The notes beneath the pieces are model-generated. The model did no database searches. It was not told the origin of the DNA and worked only from the letters and a program-made list of their open reading frames with translations. Both the position numbers and the translations under genes were made by a program. Shown here piece after piece: positions 1 through 8,219 of a stretch of 28,695 nt of DNA (the stretch's first letter is position 1; every line of letters begins with the position of its first letter). This DNA is from Stercoripulliclostridium_A sp045577735 (lineage in GTDB: Bacteria > Bacillota > Clostridia > Christensenellales > DTU072), in NCBI GenBank assembly GCA_045577735.1, contig JAZNIY010000010.1:1-28695 (forward strand), given 5' to 3'.

Positions 1-45
1 TTATTATTCAGTTTGAGTGCCCTCTTACTTTTCCTAGACCTCTGA

Positions 46-169
46 TAGACTTTGGTTTTTAGATGCTAGACAAGGAAAAGTGAAAAAACCGAAAGGTTGC
101 TGTACTAGCGTACTGCTCCTTGAGATTTTTTTGCTATTGACGCAGTATAGCGCTAAAAAACAAAGTCTA
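46..169 (+). ncRNA. candidate structured RNA, multi-helix fold
   Basis: No gene is visible in bases 1-342. Bases 46-62 and 153-169 are complementary over 17 positions with one G/A mismatch. Inside this closing helix, 71-75 (CAAGG) pairs with 118-122 (CCTTG) and encloses two hairpins: 87-98, AACC-GAAA-GGTT with a GNRA-type tetraloop, and 99-116, a GTAC/GTAC stem extended by GC/GC. A further hairpin, GCTAT/ATAGC, lies at 133-151. The GAAA loop exists only in the + sense, which favours a + strand RNA. A competing pairing is also possible (28-37 with 74-83, one G-U), so the region could switch folds. I recognise no Rfam family. Bases 1-45 and 170-219 show nothing clear. Confidence 0.35.
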
Positions 170-219
170 TTCTAGCGTAAAATGCGCGATGATTGTAGTC
201 GGTATATGTAGAGCCTCTT

Positions 220-343
220 AAAACGCGTTAGTTTAGATGCTCCCCGACGGAAATGAGAAAACCCCACGACAGGAGTTTACTCGACGTAAATGACTGAGTG
301 GGGTTAATTATTTTCTATGGGGAGCGCTAAAATAACGCGTTTT
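220..343 (+). repeat. dispersed hairpin element, copy 1
   Basis: A long imperfect hairpin. Pairs are 220-230 with 333-343 (AAAACGCGTTA/TAACGCGTTTT), 232-236 with 327-331, 239-245 with 319-325 (GCTCCCC/GGGGAGC), 256-261 with 311-316, and 261-267 with 298-304 (A261 can join either of these last two helices). Its 31-base apex, 268-298, matches the apex of the copy at 11629-11659 at 26 of 31 positions: GAC, R, GGAGTTTACT, a variable loop, CGTAAATGAC, Y, GAG. The apex folds as TTTAC/GTAAA with a GGAG/TGAC tandem G-A pair below. On the + strand the hairpin runs into T-rich sequence (341-350), so it could also act as a terminator. It ends at the stop codon of the GH2 gene on the other strand. Confidence 0.55.
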
Positions 344-2484
344 TACTTTTTGATGGTTTGAAGAAAATTATTAACAATCCCTACCATCTCGGGTGAAATG
401 CGAGCTATCTTGAGTAGCGTCTTTACTTTGAAGGGAGAGGCAATCTTTGCAAGCCACATGGGTATCTTGGAGCCTAGCATTGCCTTAACGTCATCACTCT
501 TGAGTACAATGCCAATTTTATCGTTTACAGAAAGACAATCTTTTGCAGTTGTTGCATCGTCGGCTGCAAACCAGTTGCGTACTAGGTTGCCGGATTGATT
601 GCACTTGTAAGATGCAGGCTCTTCTTCAACGCCTTGAACCTTAATAGAGTGAGTACAGTTGTCGGCAACTGCTTTAATCTCATTTTCACCTGCAACAATA
701 TCTACTTCAAAGGTGGTAAGCTTACCTTGTTGTGAGCCATATGAAGTGCCGTTAACAAAGAGTTCTACGGAGTCACAATTGCTAAACACGTCCACTCTTG
801 ACTTGCCTATTGTACGCTCAACGTATCTCTCGCCACCTATATGAACGAACTTTTCATCACTCCAATATGCCTTGTATGCGTAGAATGAATCCTTGCGAGT
901 TTTTCTATCAAAAGTTACCAAGCCCTTATTGTTCTTACCGGCTACGCCACCTTCGTTACGAATTGCAGAGCCAAAGTCGAACATATTCCATACGTATCCA
1001 CCCCACATCCAGTCACGGGACATAATTGCATTTGCATAGTGAGCGTGCAAAATTGCTTGATATTGCTCACCATAGTCACCTTGAGCGGGCTTTGAGGACC
1101 AGTAACGAAGAACGGCTTCTGCACCATACTCTGAAAGACATAGCTTGAGGTTGGGATTTTGTGCGTGGAAATCGTCTAGCCAAGCATCTATGTCAACGTA
1201 TCTTTGAACGTACCAGCCATAGTAAATGTTAAAGCCTAAAATATCGGTAACACTATTGAGAGGGTCTGTCTTAGATGCCATCATAACTTGTGCGCAAGTG
1301 GTAGGACGAGTAGCATCCATAGACTTAGCAAGATCGTTTAGCTCTTTTACACCTTTAACGCACTTTTTACTTGCGCCACCACCGCCACCAATGGTGATTT
1401 CATTTTGTACGCCCCAACAGAAGATGGATGGGTGATTGTAGTTTTGGGAAATGAGCTCTATTAGTTGTGATTTTGCGTTATCGAGTTTCTTTTGTGCCCA
1501 ACGTGATATAACGGGAATTTCCGCCCATACCAAAATACCATTTTCGTCCGCTAGATCATATATGATTTGGTTTTGTTGGTAGTGTGCAAGACGAATGGAG
1601 TTGGAGCCGACTTCCTTAATGATTTCTATGTCTTCCTTGATATGGTCATAGGTGAGTGCATTACCAAGGTTTTCCCTGTCTTGGTGACGGGATACGCCCT
1701 TTAGTTTGATGGGAGTACCGTTAAGGATGCAACCACGTTCACTATCAAACACGATATCCCTCAAACCAAAACGAGTGTTGCTCTCGTCAATAGCTTCGCC
1801 ACTGAGCATTAATTTGGCTTTTACAGAATACAAATATGGGTTTTTAGTATCCCAAAGAATGGGGTTATCGATGGAAACAACGACTTCTTCATAGGGTTTT
1901 GCAGATGCCGTTGCTACTGCCTTTCCTTCCTTGTCGGTAATAGTGAAGTCTACACTATCGGCCTTTCCAAAAGTTGCGCCCATAAGGCTTACTTCCCACT
2001 TGCCATCCTTTAATACGGGGGTAACTTTAATACCACTACCACCATAATTTACAACGTCAAAGTAACCATCTCCTATGCCGGTAAACAAGGTAACGTTACG
2101 GTATAAACCGCCGTAGAAAGTGAAGTCTGCTGTTGAGGGATATACGTCTTCAAAGTCGCTGTTATCAACCTCTATTCTAATTGTGCATTTACCATCTTTA
2201 ACGTAGTCGGTTATGTTTGCAGAATATGCTGAGTAGCCACCACGATGGGTTGCCACAAGCGTGCCGTTTGCATATACGTTAGAGACGGAATTTGCGCCTT
2301 CTATGCGAATAATGCTTATGCCACTAAGGCCCTCTAAAGTCTTTTCGTAGGAGCAATTGCCACGATAGTAGTTTGGTTGGTTTTGTCCGTCAATAGCATT
2401 CCAACAATGGGGCACGTTAACGGTTTCGCTTTTACCCTCTTTTGTAAACAACCAATTTTCGTTGATTAATTTAACGATTTTCAT
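343..2484 (-). CDS. glycoside hydrolase family 2 (beta-galactosidase/beta-glucuronidase-like)
   Basis: Predicted cytosolic retaining glycosidase of 713 residues with no signal peptide. It shows the GH2 order: N-terminal sugar-binding jelly roll (about 1-150), immunoglobulin-like domain (about 150-240), then a TIM barrel opening with GVSRHQD. The likely acid/base is E362 in WGVQNE and the likely nucleophile is E452 in LSEYGAE; WNMFDF is also typical of the family. The last 80 residues or so, after a short domain that may bind carbohydrate, form a helical tail I do not recognise. It is the last gene of the 4593-343 operon, 20 bases after the DUF1893 gene, with a GGAGG site six bases before the ATG. 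The exact sugar (galactoside, glucuronide or other) cannot be read from sequence alone. Confidence 0.9.
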   Translation of the reverse strand: MKIVKLINENWLFTKEGKSETVNVPHCWNAIDGQNQPNYYRGNCSYEKTLEGLSGISIIRIEGANSVSNVYANGTLVATHRGGYSAYSANITDYVKDGKCTIRIEVDNSDFEDVYPSTADFTFYGGLYRNVTLFTGIGDGYFDVVNYGGSGIKVTPVLKDGKWEVSLMGATFGKADSVDFTITDKEGKAVATASAKPYEEVVVSIDNPILWDTKNPYLYSVKAKLMLSGEAIDESNTRFGLRDIVFDSERGCILNGTPIKLKGVSRHQDRENLGNALTYDHIKEDIEIIKEVGSNSIRLAHYQQNQIIYDLADENGILVWAEIPVISRWAQKKLDNAKSQLIELISQNYNHPSIFCWGVQNEITIGGGGGASKKCVKGVKELNDLAKSMDATRPTTCAQVMMASKTDPLNSVTDILGFNIYYGWYVQRYVDIDAWLDDFHAQNPNLKLCLSEYGAEAVLRYWSSKPAQGDYGEQYQAILHAHYANAIMSRDWMWGGYVWNMFDFGSAIRNEGGVAGKNNKGLVTFDRKTRKDSFYAYKAYWSDEKFVHIGGERYVERTIGKSRVDVFSNCDSVELFVNGTSYGSQQGKLTTFEVDIVAGENEIKAVADNCTHSIKVQGVEEEPASYKCNQSGNLVRNWFAADDATTAKDCLSVNDKIGIVLKSDDVKAMLGSKIPMWLAKIASPFKVKTLLKIARISPEMVGIVNNFLQTIKK

Positions 2485-2504
2485 AATGCCTCCAAATTAA
2501 AGAT

Positions 2505-2933
2505 TTATTCAATCTTCCCCTTTCTTAACAATTCAATTTTATTTAGCACGGCTTCTAGCGCTTTGTGACTTTCGCTAAGGTCTTTGACAGCCATTTCCAT
2601 TGGGCAAATGCCGTCACCCTTTCGATTTATGATTTTCTCAACCAACGTGCCGTAAGTTGCAACTATGCCGTTTTTAGTAAGAATATCTAGCCCCTCCTTG
2701 GTCATTACAGAGCCGTAAACTTCCCTTACTCCCAGTAAAACGTAAACGTGGGATGCAGCCTTTCCTACGATTTTATCAGCAACACTATATCCTACGAACT
2801 TCTTTCCGTCACGCGCTAAAAAGGCGATAAAGGCTATACCTTTACCGCTTGAAAGTAATATCTCTTCGTCTTTGCACAAACAAACGGAATATCCTTTAGA
2901 AAGATATTCCTTTGCTACAAGAAGATTGCTCAC
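2505..2933 (-). CDS. DUF1893 domain protein (TM1506-like)
   Basis: A 142-residue protein resembling the DUF1893/TM1506 family, which has a cytidine-deaminase-like fold but no established reaction. Visible hallmarks are the N-terminal pattern of a strand-helix protein exposing an LLSSGKGI segment, the central GKAAS motif, and GICPMEMAV near residue 110, where deaminase-like proteins carry their cysteine motif. The start is GTG (2931-2933), inside a TAGTG overlap with the stop of the preceding gene, so translation is probably coupled. No strong Shine-Dalgarno site is visible. Why it sits between two glycosidase genes is unclear; a role in handling a small metabolite would be a guess. Confidence 0.75.
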   Translation of the reverse strand: MSNLLVAKEYLSKGYSVCLCKDEEILLSSGKGIAFIAFLARDGKKFVGYSVADKIVGKAASHVYVLLGVREVYGSVMTKEGLDILTKNGIVATYGTLVEKIINRKGDGICPMEMAVKDLSESHKALEAVLNKIELLRKGKIE

Positions 2934-3361
2934 TATTTTTTCTTGATTAGTTCGTTGTAGTCCTTTTCGCTCATAACGTCAGCGGTGGGAGCCCACTTAG
3001 CAACGGAGGCAATACCTGCTTTTGCGCTTTCCTTACTTGCATAACCGGACTCGCTAATGCAAACCAAGTTGCCGTTGTTAGCATAAATACGGAAACGATA
3101 TTTACCTTGCTTGTCTAGGTAAACTTCTGCTTTGGGGAACTTTAGGGGGTCCATGGGCTTTTTGAGAGTAAGGTCTTCAATCTTCTCCACTACTACAGGT
3201 GCAAATTTTTGAACGGATGCAATACCCTTTTTGCAACTGGAAAGATCTGCATATGCGCCTTCACACACACCGATAGTTTCTCTGTTGGGAGCTTTCAAGT
3301 GAAAATTGAAGTGTCCCTTTGCCGTTTGACCATAGTAAAAGATACCTTTTAGTTCTGCCAT
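2933..3361 (-). CDS. YegP-like protein, two DUF1508 repeats
   Basis: A 142-residue cytosolic protein made of two tandem DUF1508 (UPF0339/YegP) units. The first runs about 8-55 (FNFHLKAPNRETIG ... KKGIASVQKFA) and the second about 80-130 (YRFRIYANNGNLV ... KAGIASVAKWAP). Each unit has the typical strand pattern followed by an 'S..G(I)ASV' helix. The biochemical role of the family is not known. It has a clear AAGGAG site upstream, lies 11 bases after the GH5 gene, and its TAG stop overlaps the GTG start of the next gene. Recognition of the domain is firm; function is open. Confidence 0.85.
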   Translation of the reverse strand: MAELKGIFYYGQTAKGHFNFHLKAPNRETIGVCEGAYADLSSCKKGIASVQKFAPVVVEKIEDLTLKKPMDPLKFPKAEVYLDKQGKYRFRIYANNGNLVCISESGYASKESAKAGIASVAKWAPTADVMSEKDYNELIKKK

Positions 3362-3372
3362 TGTTGTTCTCC

Positions 3373-4593
3373 TTAGTTTAATATATTGTCATAAAAATTG
3401 TTATACTCGTATGAATTTATGGTGCTTTCTGCTGACCATTTATTCAATATGGTTTCATAGGAATCATTCTCTACGTCCACTTTTTCTCCGCCACCGCAAT
3501 ATATACCCCAAGAAGAAAAACCGTGAGAAGTGTAGACCTTATAGGTCCAAATAGCGTAGTTAATATTGTTCTCTTCATAAGCTTGCAAAGCATATTTCCA
3601 AGAATCTTGGTTATTAAACATCGTGAATTCACCAACAAAAGTGGGTACTTGATAGTATTTACGCATTGAAACGTAGTCGTTTACTTTCTTGTCCGTAAAG
3701 CTCTTTTGATATTCAAAATCACTCGTCTTGTCCCAACCATAATTGTGGTAAGAATAGCATACGTTTTCCCATTTATAGAAGACTGGACTGGGTAAAGCAT
3801 CGGTTTCCCACACCGCCTCCATAATTATAACGTGGTTTTCATCCACCTTTCTTATGGCATCGTAGAGCTTATCGAAATACTCCCATTGTATGAAATTGGT
3901 GTAACCATGTTCGCCTTCCGGCTCGTTGAGTAAATCGTAGCCGGCGATTATATCCCTGTCTTTATACCTTGAAGCGACCGTGCTCCAAAGATTAATGGTT
4001 TTCGCCTCGTTTTCCTTGTTGCCAAAAAGATTTGTGCCCGAAACGTCACCTGAATGGTCTTTGCCGTTTTGAGATCCATAAGCTCCGTGAAGGTCCAAAA
4101 TAACGTATATATCGCGCTTTTCACAGTTAGAAATAAACCAATCTAATTTGTCAAAATTGACAAGCTCTCCCTCTTCATTTTCCAAATTGAAATATGCAAA
4201 TGGCAGTCTAATTAAGTTAAATCCCAACGCCTTAACGTTGTCAAAATCGGCACTTTGCCACCACGCATCTTGGTATGCTTCAATAAGCTCCATTGCTTTA
4301 TCATACCCAAATCTTTCAATCAGCGTTTTGTACGTTGTAAGAGTGTCGGGAGATGAAACAGGACACATCCACTCTTCTTGTATGAATAGGCCACCCGCAT
4401 TTATGCCTTTTAGAAATACGGTTTCACCTTTTTCGTTAACAAAGTTAACACCATCGGTTTTCAAAAGTCTATAATCGTAATCGTGTTCGTTCGGGATACT
4501 CTCGTTAGCCCCAAAAGAACCTAGGACCGCCACACCCGTACTGAGCGCAATAACTAAAGATAAAATTACGATAAAACCACGAAAGCGCTTCAT
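3373..4593 (-). CDS. secreted glycoside hydrolase family 5 (cellulase/glucanase-like)
   Basis: A 406-residue GH5 enzyme with an N-terminal export signal (basic MKRFRG, then a hydrophobic stretch to about residue 27), so it acts outside the membrane or anchored to it. The barrel shows GFNLIRLPFAYFN, the conserved DLHGAYGSQNG region, the acid/base E224 in LLNEPEGE and the nucleophile E322 in FVGEF, the usual spacing for GH5. Substrate candidates are beta-1,4- or beta-1,3-glucans; the subfamily cannot be told by eye. It is the first gene of the operon that continues with the YegP-like, DUF1893 and GH2 genes. A strong promoter with a CG operator lies just upstream. The Shine-Dalgarno site is weak (AAAGGCGGG). 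Confidence 0.9.
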   Translation of the reverse strand: MKRFRGFIVILSLVIALSTGVAVLGSFGANESIPNEHDYDYRLLKTDGVNFVNEKGETVFLKGINAGGLFIQEEWMCPVSSPDTLTTYKTLIERFGYDKAMELIEAYQDAWWQSADFDNVKALGFNLIRLPFAYFNLENEEGELVNFDKLDWFISNCEKRDIYVILDLHGAYGSQNGKDHSGDVSGTNLFGNKENEAKTINLWSTVASRYKDRDIIAGYDLLNEPEGEHGYTNFIQWEYFDKLYDAIRKVDENHVIIMEAVWETDALPSPVFYKWENVCYSYHNYGWDKTSDFEYQKSFTDKKVNDYVSMRKYYQVPTFVGEFTMFNNQDSWKYALQAYEENNINYAIWTYKVYTSHGFSSWGIYCGGGEKVDVENDSYETILNKWSAESTINSYEYNNFYDNILN

Positions 4594-4627
4594 TTCAACC
4601 CGCCTTTTGATATTTCCACTATTTGTA

Positions 4628-4657
4628 ATTATACCATAACGCGCGCGTACGTGTCAA
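4628..4657 (-). promoter_or_regulatory. promoter of the GH5-GH2 operon
   Basis: Read on the minus strand: TTGACA (4652-4657), an 18-base spacer, TATAAT (4628-4633). Both boxes match the sigma-A consensus exactly. The start codon is about 35 bases downstream of the -10 box. Confidence 0.85.
4639..4648. promoter_or_regulatory. candidate operator, CG palindrome 1
   Basis: ACGCGCGCGT, a perfect 10-base palindrome inside the -35/-10 spacer of the GH5 operon promoter. A protein bound here would block RNA polymerase. Related sites lie at 8082-8095, 14435-14444 and 16854-16865. Confidence 0.55.
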
Positions 4658-4710
4658 TAGACATTCTTTTAGCAAACGTTATCTATTTGGAAAATTTTCC
4701 CTCGTACCAA

Positions 4711-4737
4711 TAAAAAAGCCCACCTTATGGTGGGCTT
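4711..4737 (-). terminator. intrinsic terminator after the RND exporter gene
   Basis: On the minus strand GCCCACC, loop ATAA, GGTGGGC, followed by six T. The stem is 4718-4724 with 4729-4735, starting about ten bases after the stop codon. Confidence 0.9.
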
Positions 4738-4746
4738 AACTCTTGG

Positions 4747-7419
4747 TTACTCCGAACCCTTATCTTCGTCTTCGGGCGTGTCAAAGTAGTGGTGGTCCTC
4801 GTAGTTGGGATCAAAGTCGGGATTGTCGATAGATTCCAAAATATTTTCTAGAATTGCGTCCTCACGCTCGGTAGAAGTCATCTCGCTATATTTCTTACGA
4901 CGCTTCCAGAATGGTACGGTATCTTTGGGCTGTTGAATAACAGAAGCTTCTTCGATTTCCGGAGCAAACAAAATAGTCTTGGAAGAAACCATGTTTTTCT
5001 TACCGCCAAGCGTGGTTACTCTAATAACCTTGTCAAGTAAAATAAGGAGTTGCGGTAGTAAAATGATAACGAACAAGAATGCCAAAATACCACCACGCAT
5101 AATAGCTGCACCTATAACCTTAGTCGCAGGTAGCGTAGATACGAATTGTACCGCTGCACCGGCTCCCGTCAAAATACCAGCTGAAGTGATAAGAGTACGC
5201 GAACTATCTGCCAAGGCTTGTCTTATTGCATCGTATTTACCCATTTCCTTACGATGCTCCATGTACCTATCGGTAAGTAAAATTGCATAGTCTATCGTTG
5301 CGCCAAGCAATATGGAACTGATTAGCATATAACCTATAAATACAATGGGTTGGGCCTCTCCTTGAATAAGCCCCGTAATATACGGAACAGCCATATTGAC
5401 GTATACCGAGCCTTGTATTACTACTACAAGAATTATCGGAAGAATTGCACTTTTGAAAGTGAATAGTAATATTAATGCAACCAGCCCTAACGATACGTAA
5501 CTTATTAAATCGTAATCAATATTAACGACCTCTTTTATGTTTAGAGTTGCCGATGAAATACCAAGCACGTAGCCTTGACCAAGCTCTTCGTTTTCTTGCA
5601 TATATCTGTCGGCGATTGCACTAATTTCTTTTACCAATTCCGTGGTTGCTTCGCCCTCTTCTTCTGCATCAAGGAACATGACGACACGGCTGTACTCGCT
5701 TTCATCAACACCCTTTGCCAAAAATTGCTTTAAGAACTTCTTTGGCATCATATCTTGAACGCCTTGCTCTACGAAAGAGGAGTAGCTTTGTACAACGGAA
5801 ACGCCCTCTACCTTCGCAAGCTCTTTGGTGATTTCAAGTTCTACTCCGTTTTCATAATATTCTATAGGCAAAAGCATGATCAATTGGTTTTGTTTTCCAA
5901 ACACAATTTCCATGTCCTCTCTGTCTGCCGCAATCTCACTTTCGGTACCACCCATGCTAGCTTCGGGACCATATACGAAGAAGTTTTGGCTTTGTAGGAA
6001 AATGCAAGGAACTATGATTGCTATTATTATAAATGGAACGTAGAAACGTGACTTAACAAGCCCTTTACTAAACTTTCTCCAGCTTAGGTTAAAGGTCTTG
6101 TGCTGCGTTTTGTCCAACAATTTTTCCATATATAGAATTATTGCCGGCATTAGGAAGATAACGCAAAGAATGGAAAGCACCGTGCCTTTCATTAGTACGA
6201 AACCCATATCCATTCCCAACTTGAATTTCATAAACATTAGTGCAACGAAAGACGCGACCGTTGTTAGCGATGCACTACCAATAGCCTTCAAGCTTGCGCT
6301 AAGAGCATCTACCATTGCTTCATTGGACCTTAATCCCTTTTTCTTCTCTTCCTTAAAACGATGGAGTAGCGTTACGCAATAGTCCATGGTTAAAGCAAGT
6401 TGAAGGACTGCCGAAACGCTTTGGGTTATGTATGAAACACCACCTGCCCCGGTTAGATATGGAGTAATCCAGTTGGTACCCATATTCAAAAGCACACTAA
6501 CGCCAATAGGAATTAATATGGCGATTGGTTCCAAATAAGAGGTGGTTGTAAGCAATAGGATTACAATTATGATAATTGCAGCGACTATGGTGGAAATCAT
6601 GGTTTCCTTGCTAACAAGTTGAATGCTGTTATAGGTGGTTGCAGCGTTGCCAACTATGGATATTTGATAACCCTCTATGTCTTTAATGGCGTCGATGGCG
6701 TCCATTGTTTTGGTGTCATAATCGCTCTTATTAAACGCTACTTGGAAAAGAGCATACTCACCACGTTTTGCATCGTTATAATAGAACATTTCTAAGCTGG
6801 GCTTGAATTGGTCTAGCATTCCAATATCAAAGCCACCCGTTGTACCGGCGAAAGGACTCTCGGGAGAACTTATGGCTTTTCCTAGCCCTAACATAAACAT
6901 TGTAAAGGTGTTTTGGTCCCCGGTACTAAGTCCATCACTCAGCTTTTCCATCACATCCAATAGGTCTGCAAAGTTGCCAGAGGAAATTTTTGCCATTTCG
7001 TCTTCCGTCAACGTGGAAATTTTGTCCACCATATGCATAACGAAGAAAACGGCTTTACCGCGAGAAATTTCAGCACTCTCTTGTGCCTTTTTTATGATCC
7101 AAATTTCATCAGAGAGGAAAATATCGTCTATCCAAATAACGTCGGAGACACCCTCTATGGCTTCCATTTTTTGCTTAAATTCGACGGCGCTTTCAATGGT
7201 AGTATTGGAAATCATAACCGTGGCGTTACCACCCTCTCCGAACTCACCATACATTGCATCCAAGCCCTCAGCAACCAAATTGTCGTTTGGCAAGTAAGCA
7301 GAATCGTTGTAATTGACGTCAACAAACATCATGCCAACAATGGAAGCTATTAAAAGAATTGTGAATACTATTACTATCCACAACCTATTATTAACTACAA
7401 AACGCGCAAAAGATTTCAT
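4747..7419 (-). CDS. MMPL/RND superfamily exporter
   Basis: An 890-residue inner-membrane exporter of the RND superfamily, HAE-3/MMPL type, as found in Gram-positive bacteria. It has the family's internal duplication: one membrane helix (about 12-33), a large outer loop (to about 265), five helices, then a second half with one helix (about 452-472), an outer loop and five helices (about 640-800). Such proteins export lipids, peptides or drugs using the proton gradient; the substrate is not evident. The last 80 residues are a charged, acidic cytosolic tail. It lies 16 bases after a TetR-type regulator gene, a common pairing for a regulated efflux pump, and ends at a strong terminator. The upstream AGGGGAA is an acceptable ribosome site. 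Confidence 0.88.
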   Translation of the reverse strand: MKSFARFVVNNRLWIVIVFTILLIASIVGMMFVDVNYNDSAYLPNDNLVAEGLDAMYGEFGEGGNATVMISNTTIESAVEFKQKMEAIEGVSDVIWIDDIFLSDEIWIIKKAQESAEISRGKAVFFVMHMVDKISTLTEDEMAKISSGNFADLLDVMEKLSDGLSTGDQNTFTMFMLGLGKAISSPESPFAGTTGGFDIGMLDQFKPSLEMFYYNDAKRGEYALFQVAFNKSDYDTKTMDAIDAIKDIEGYQISIVGNAATTYNSIQLVSKETMISTIVAAIIIIVILLLTTTSYLEPIAILIPIGVSVLLNMGTNWITPYLTGAGGVSYITQSVSAVLQLALTMDYCVTLLHRFKEEKKKGLRSNEAMVDALSASLKAIGSASLTTVASFVALMFMKFKLGMDMGFVLMKGTVLSILCVIFLMPAIILYMEKLLDKTQHKTFNLSWRKFSKGLVKSRFYVPFIIIAIIVPCIFLQSQNFFVYGPEASMGGTESEIAADREDMEIVFGKQNQLIMLLPIEYYENGVELEITKELAKVEGVSVVQSYSSFVEQGVQDMMPKKFLKQFLAKGVDESEYSRVVMFLDAEEEGEATTELVKEISAIADRYMQENEELGQGYVLGISSATLNIKEVVNIDYDLISYVSLGLVALILLFTFKSAILPIILVVVIQGSVYVNMAVPYITGLIQGEAQPIVFIGYMLISSILLGATIDYAILLTDRYMEHRKEMGKYDAIRQALADSSRTLITSAGILTGAGAAVQFVSTLPATKVIGAAIMRGGILAFLFVIILLPQLLILLDKVIRVTTLGGKKNMVSSKTILFAPEIEEASVIQQPKDTVPFWKRRKKYSEMTSTEREDAILENILESIDNPDFDPNYEDHHYFDTPEDEDKGSE

Positions 7420-7435
7420 TTATTTTCCCCTATCA

Positions 7436-8026
7436 CTAATACAATCTTTCATCGATGTTGGCAAAATAGAAAGTTAGTAACCTTGTGAGTTCTTCGTGTT
7501 GCTCTTCAAAAGGCCTTTCTATCATTATGCGGAATGCACCGCGAGTTATGTTGTCTGCTATTAAATCAAATAGAAATTCATGTGGCGTGCCACTTGCACT
7601 TCTCACTCTATCTTCTAAAAGTGCTTTTACGCACCCTATAACTTCTTCAATAAAGCCATCGTGTTTGGATCCACTACTTTTTTGTAAAAGGAGTATCATC
7701 TCCTTTTGATAATCCTTTGCAAGTTCCAGAAAGTTTGATGATACTTCGTCCATTCTACCTTTAACGTCTTGTCTTTCCGTTTTGGGCATTTGAACCGATA
7801 CAACTAAGCCACTCTTGACCGTTTCTAAAATACGTTCTTTAGCCGTACCGACTATTGCATCATAAAGGGCTTCTTTGGAAGAAAAATAACGATATAAATT
7901 ACCTATTGGAACGCGAGCACGGTTGCTAATTTGGAGCATGCTAGTGCGATAATATCCTACGCGCAAAAACTCTGTTTTTGCAGCATCGACTATGCGTTTT
8001 CTAACATCTTCTTTTTGATATTGCAT
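7436..8026 (-). CDS. TetR family transcriptional regulator
   Basis: A 196-residue repressor of the TetR/AcrR family. The N-terminal DNA-binding domain is clear: RKRIVDAAKTEFLRVGYYRTS, then the helix-turn-helix ending in the family signature IGNLYRYFSSKEALYDAI. The C-terminal half (about 60-196) is an all-helical ligand and dimer domain without recognisable ligand family. I chose the ATG at 8024-8026 because the longer open frame to 8113 begins upstream of the gene's own promoter; a GGGGTGG stretch precedes this ATG. Its promoter holds a palindrome in the spacer, pointing to autorepression, and it is transcribed with the downstream RND exporter. Similar sites at other promoters suggest it may control a wider set; that is inference. 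Confidence 0.88.
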   Translation of the reverse strand: MQYQKEDVRKRIVDAAKTEFLRVGYYRTSMLQISNRARVPIGNLYRYFSSKEALYDAIVGTAKERILETVKSGLVVSVQMPKTERQDVKGRMDEVSSNFLELAKDYQKEMILLLQKSSGSKHDGFIEEVIGCVKALLEDRVRSASGTPHEFLFDLIADNITRGAFRIMIERPFEEQHEELTRLLTFYFANIDERLY

Positions 8027-8043
8027 AAACCACCCCACGATAA

Positions 8044-8067
8044 AAAAGAGAAAGATTATTCTCTTTT
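8044..8067 (-). other. leader hairpin of the TetR-exporter mRNA
   Basis: In the 5' untranslated region, AAAAGAGA and TCTCTTTT form an 8-base A/T-rich stem with an 8-base loop, followed by a short T-rich run before the ribosome site. It may be an mRNA-stabilising hairpin or a weak attenuator, or have no role. Confidence 0.3.
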
Positions 8068-8072
8068 GAAAC

Positions 8073-8101
8073 ATTATAATATACGCACGCGCGTAAGTCA
8101 A
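8073..8101 (-). promoter_or_regulatory. promoter of the TetR-exporter operon
   Basis: On the minus strand TTGACT (8096-8101), a 17-base spacer, TATAAT (8073-8078). It places the mRNA start near 8066, which excludes the upstream start codon at 8113. Confidence 0.85.
8082..8095. promoter_or_regulatory. candidate operator, CG palindrome 2
   Basis: TACGC-ACGC-GCGTA: perfect 5-base arms around a 4-base centre, inside the spacer of the TetR gene's promoter. It contains ACGCGCGT and resembles the site at 4639-4648. Confidence 0.55.
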
Positions 8102-8134
8102 TAATTTAGACAATTTTTTTACATTAAATTACTA

Positions 8135-8168
8135 TTAAAAAGCGGTGAGATTTTTTTCATCACCGCCC
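8135..8168 (-). terminator. intrinsic terminator after the GH35 gene
   Basis: On the minus strand GCGGTGA, an 11-base loop, TCACCGC and five T. The stem is 8142-8148 with 8160-8166. It lies about 50 bases past the stop codon, after an A/T-rich stretch. Confidence 0.8.
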
Positions 8169-8219
8169 CATTTTTTTGTATTAATTTTTAATATTTTTTA
8201 CCAAAGATGACCTTCTATT

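Noticed and set aside
220..343. The two hairpin elements as MITEs or transposon remnants
   Set aside because: MITE ends are conserved and flanked by target duplications; here the ends differ and only the apex is conserved.
8027..8113. Longer TetR-type protein starting at 8113
   Set aside because: That start lies upstream of the -35 box; the extra residues are not part of the TetR fold.
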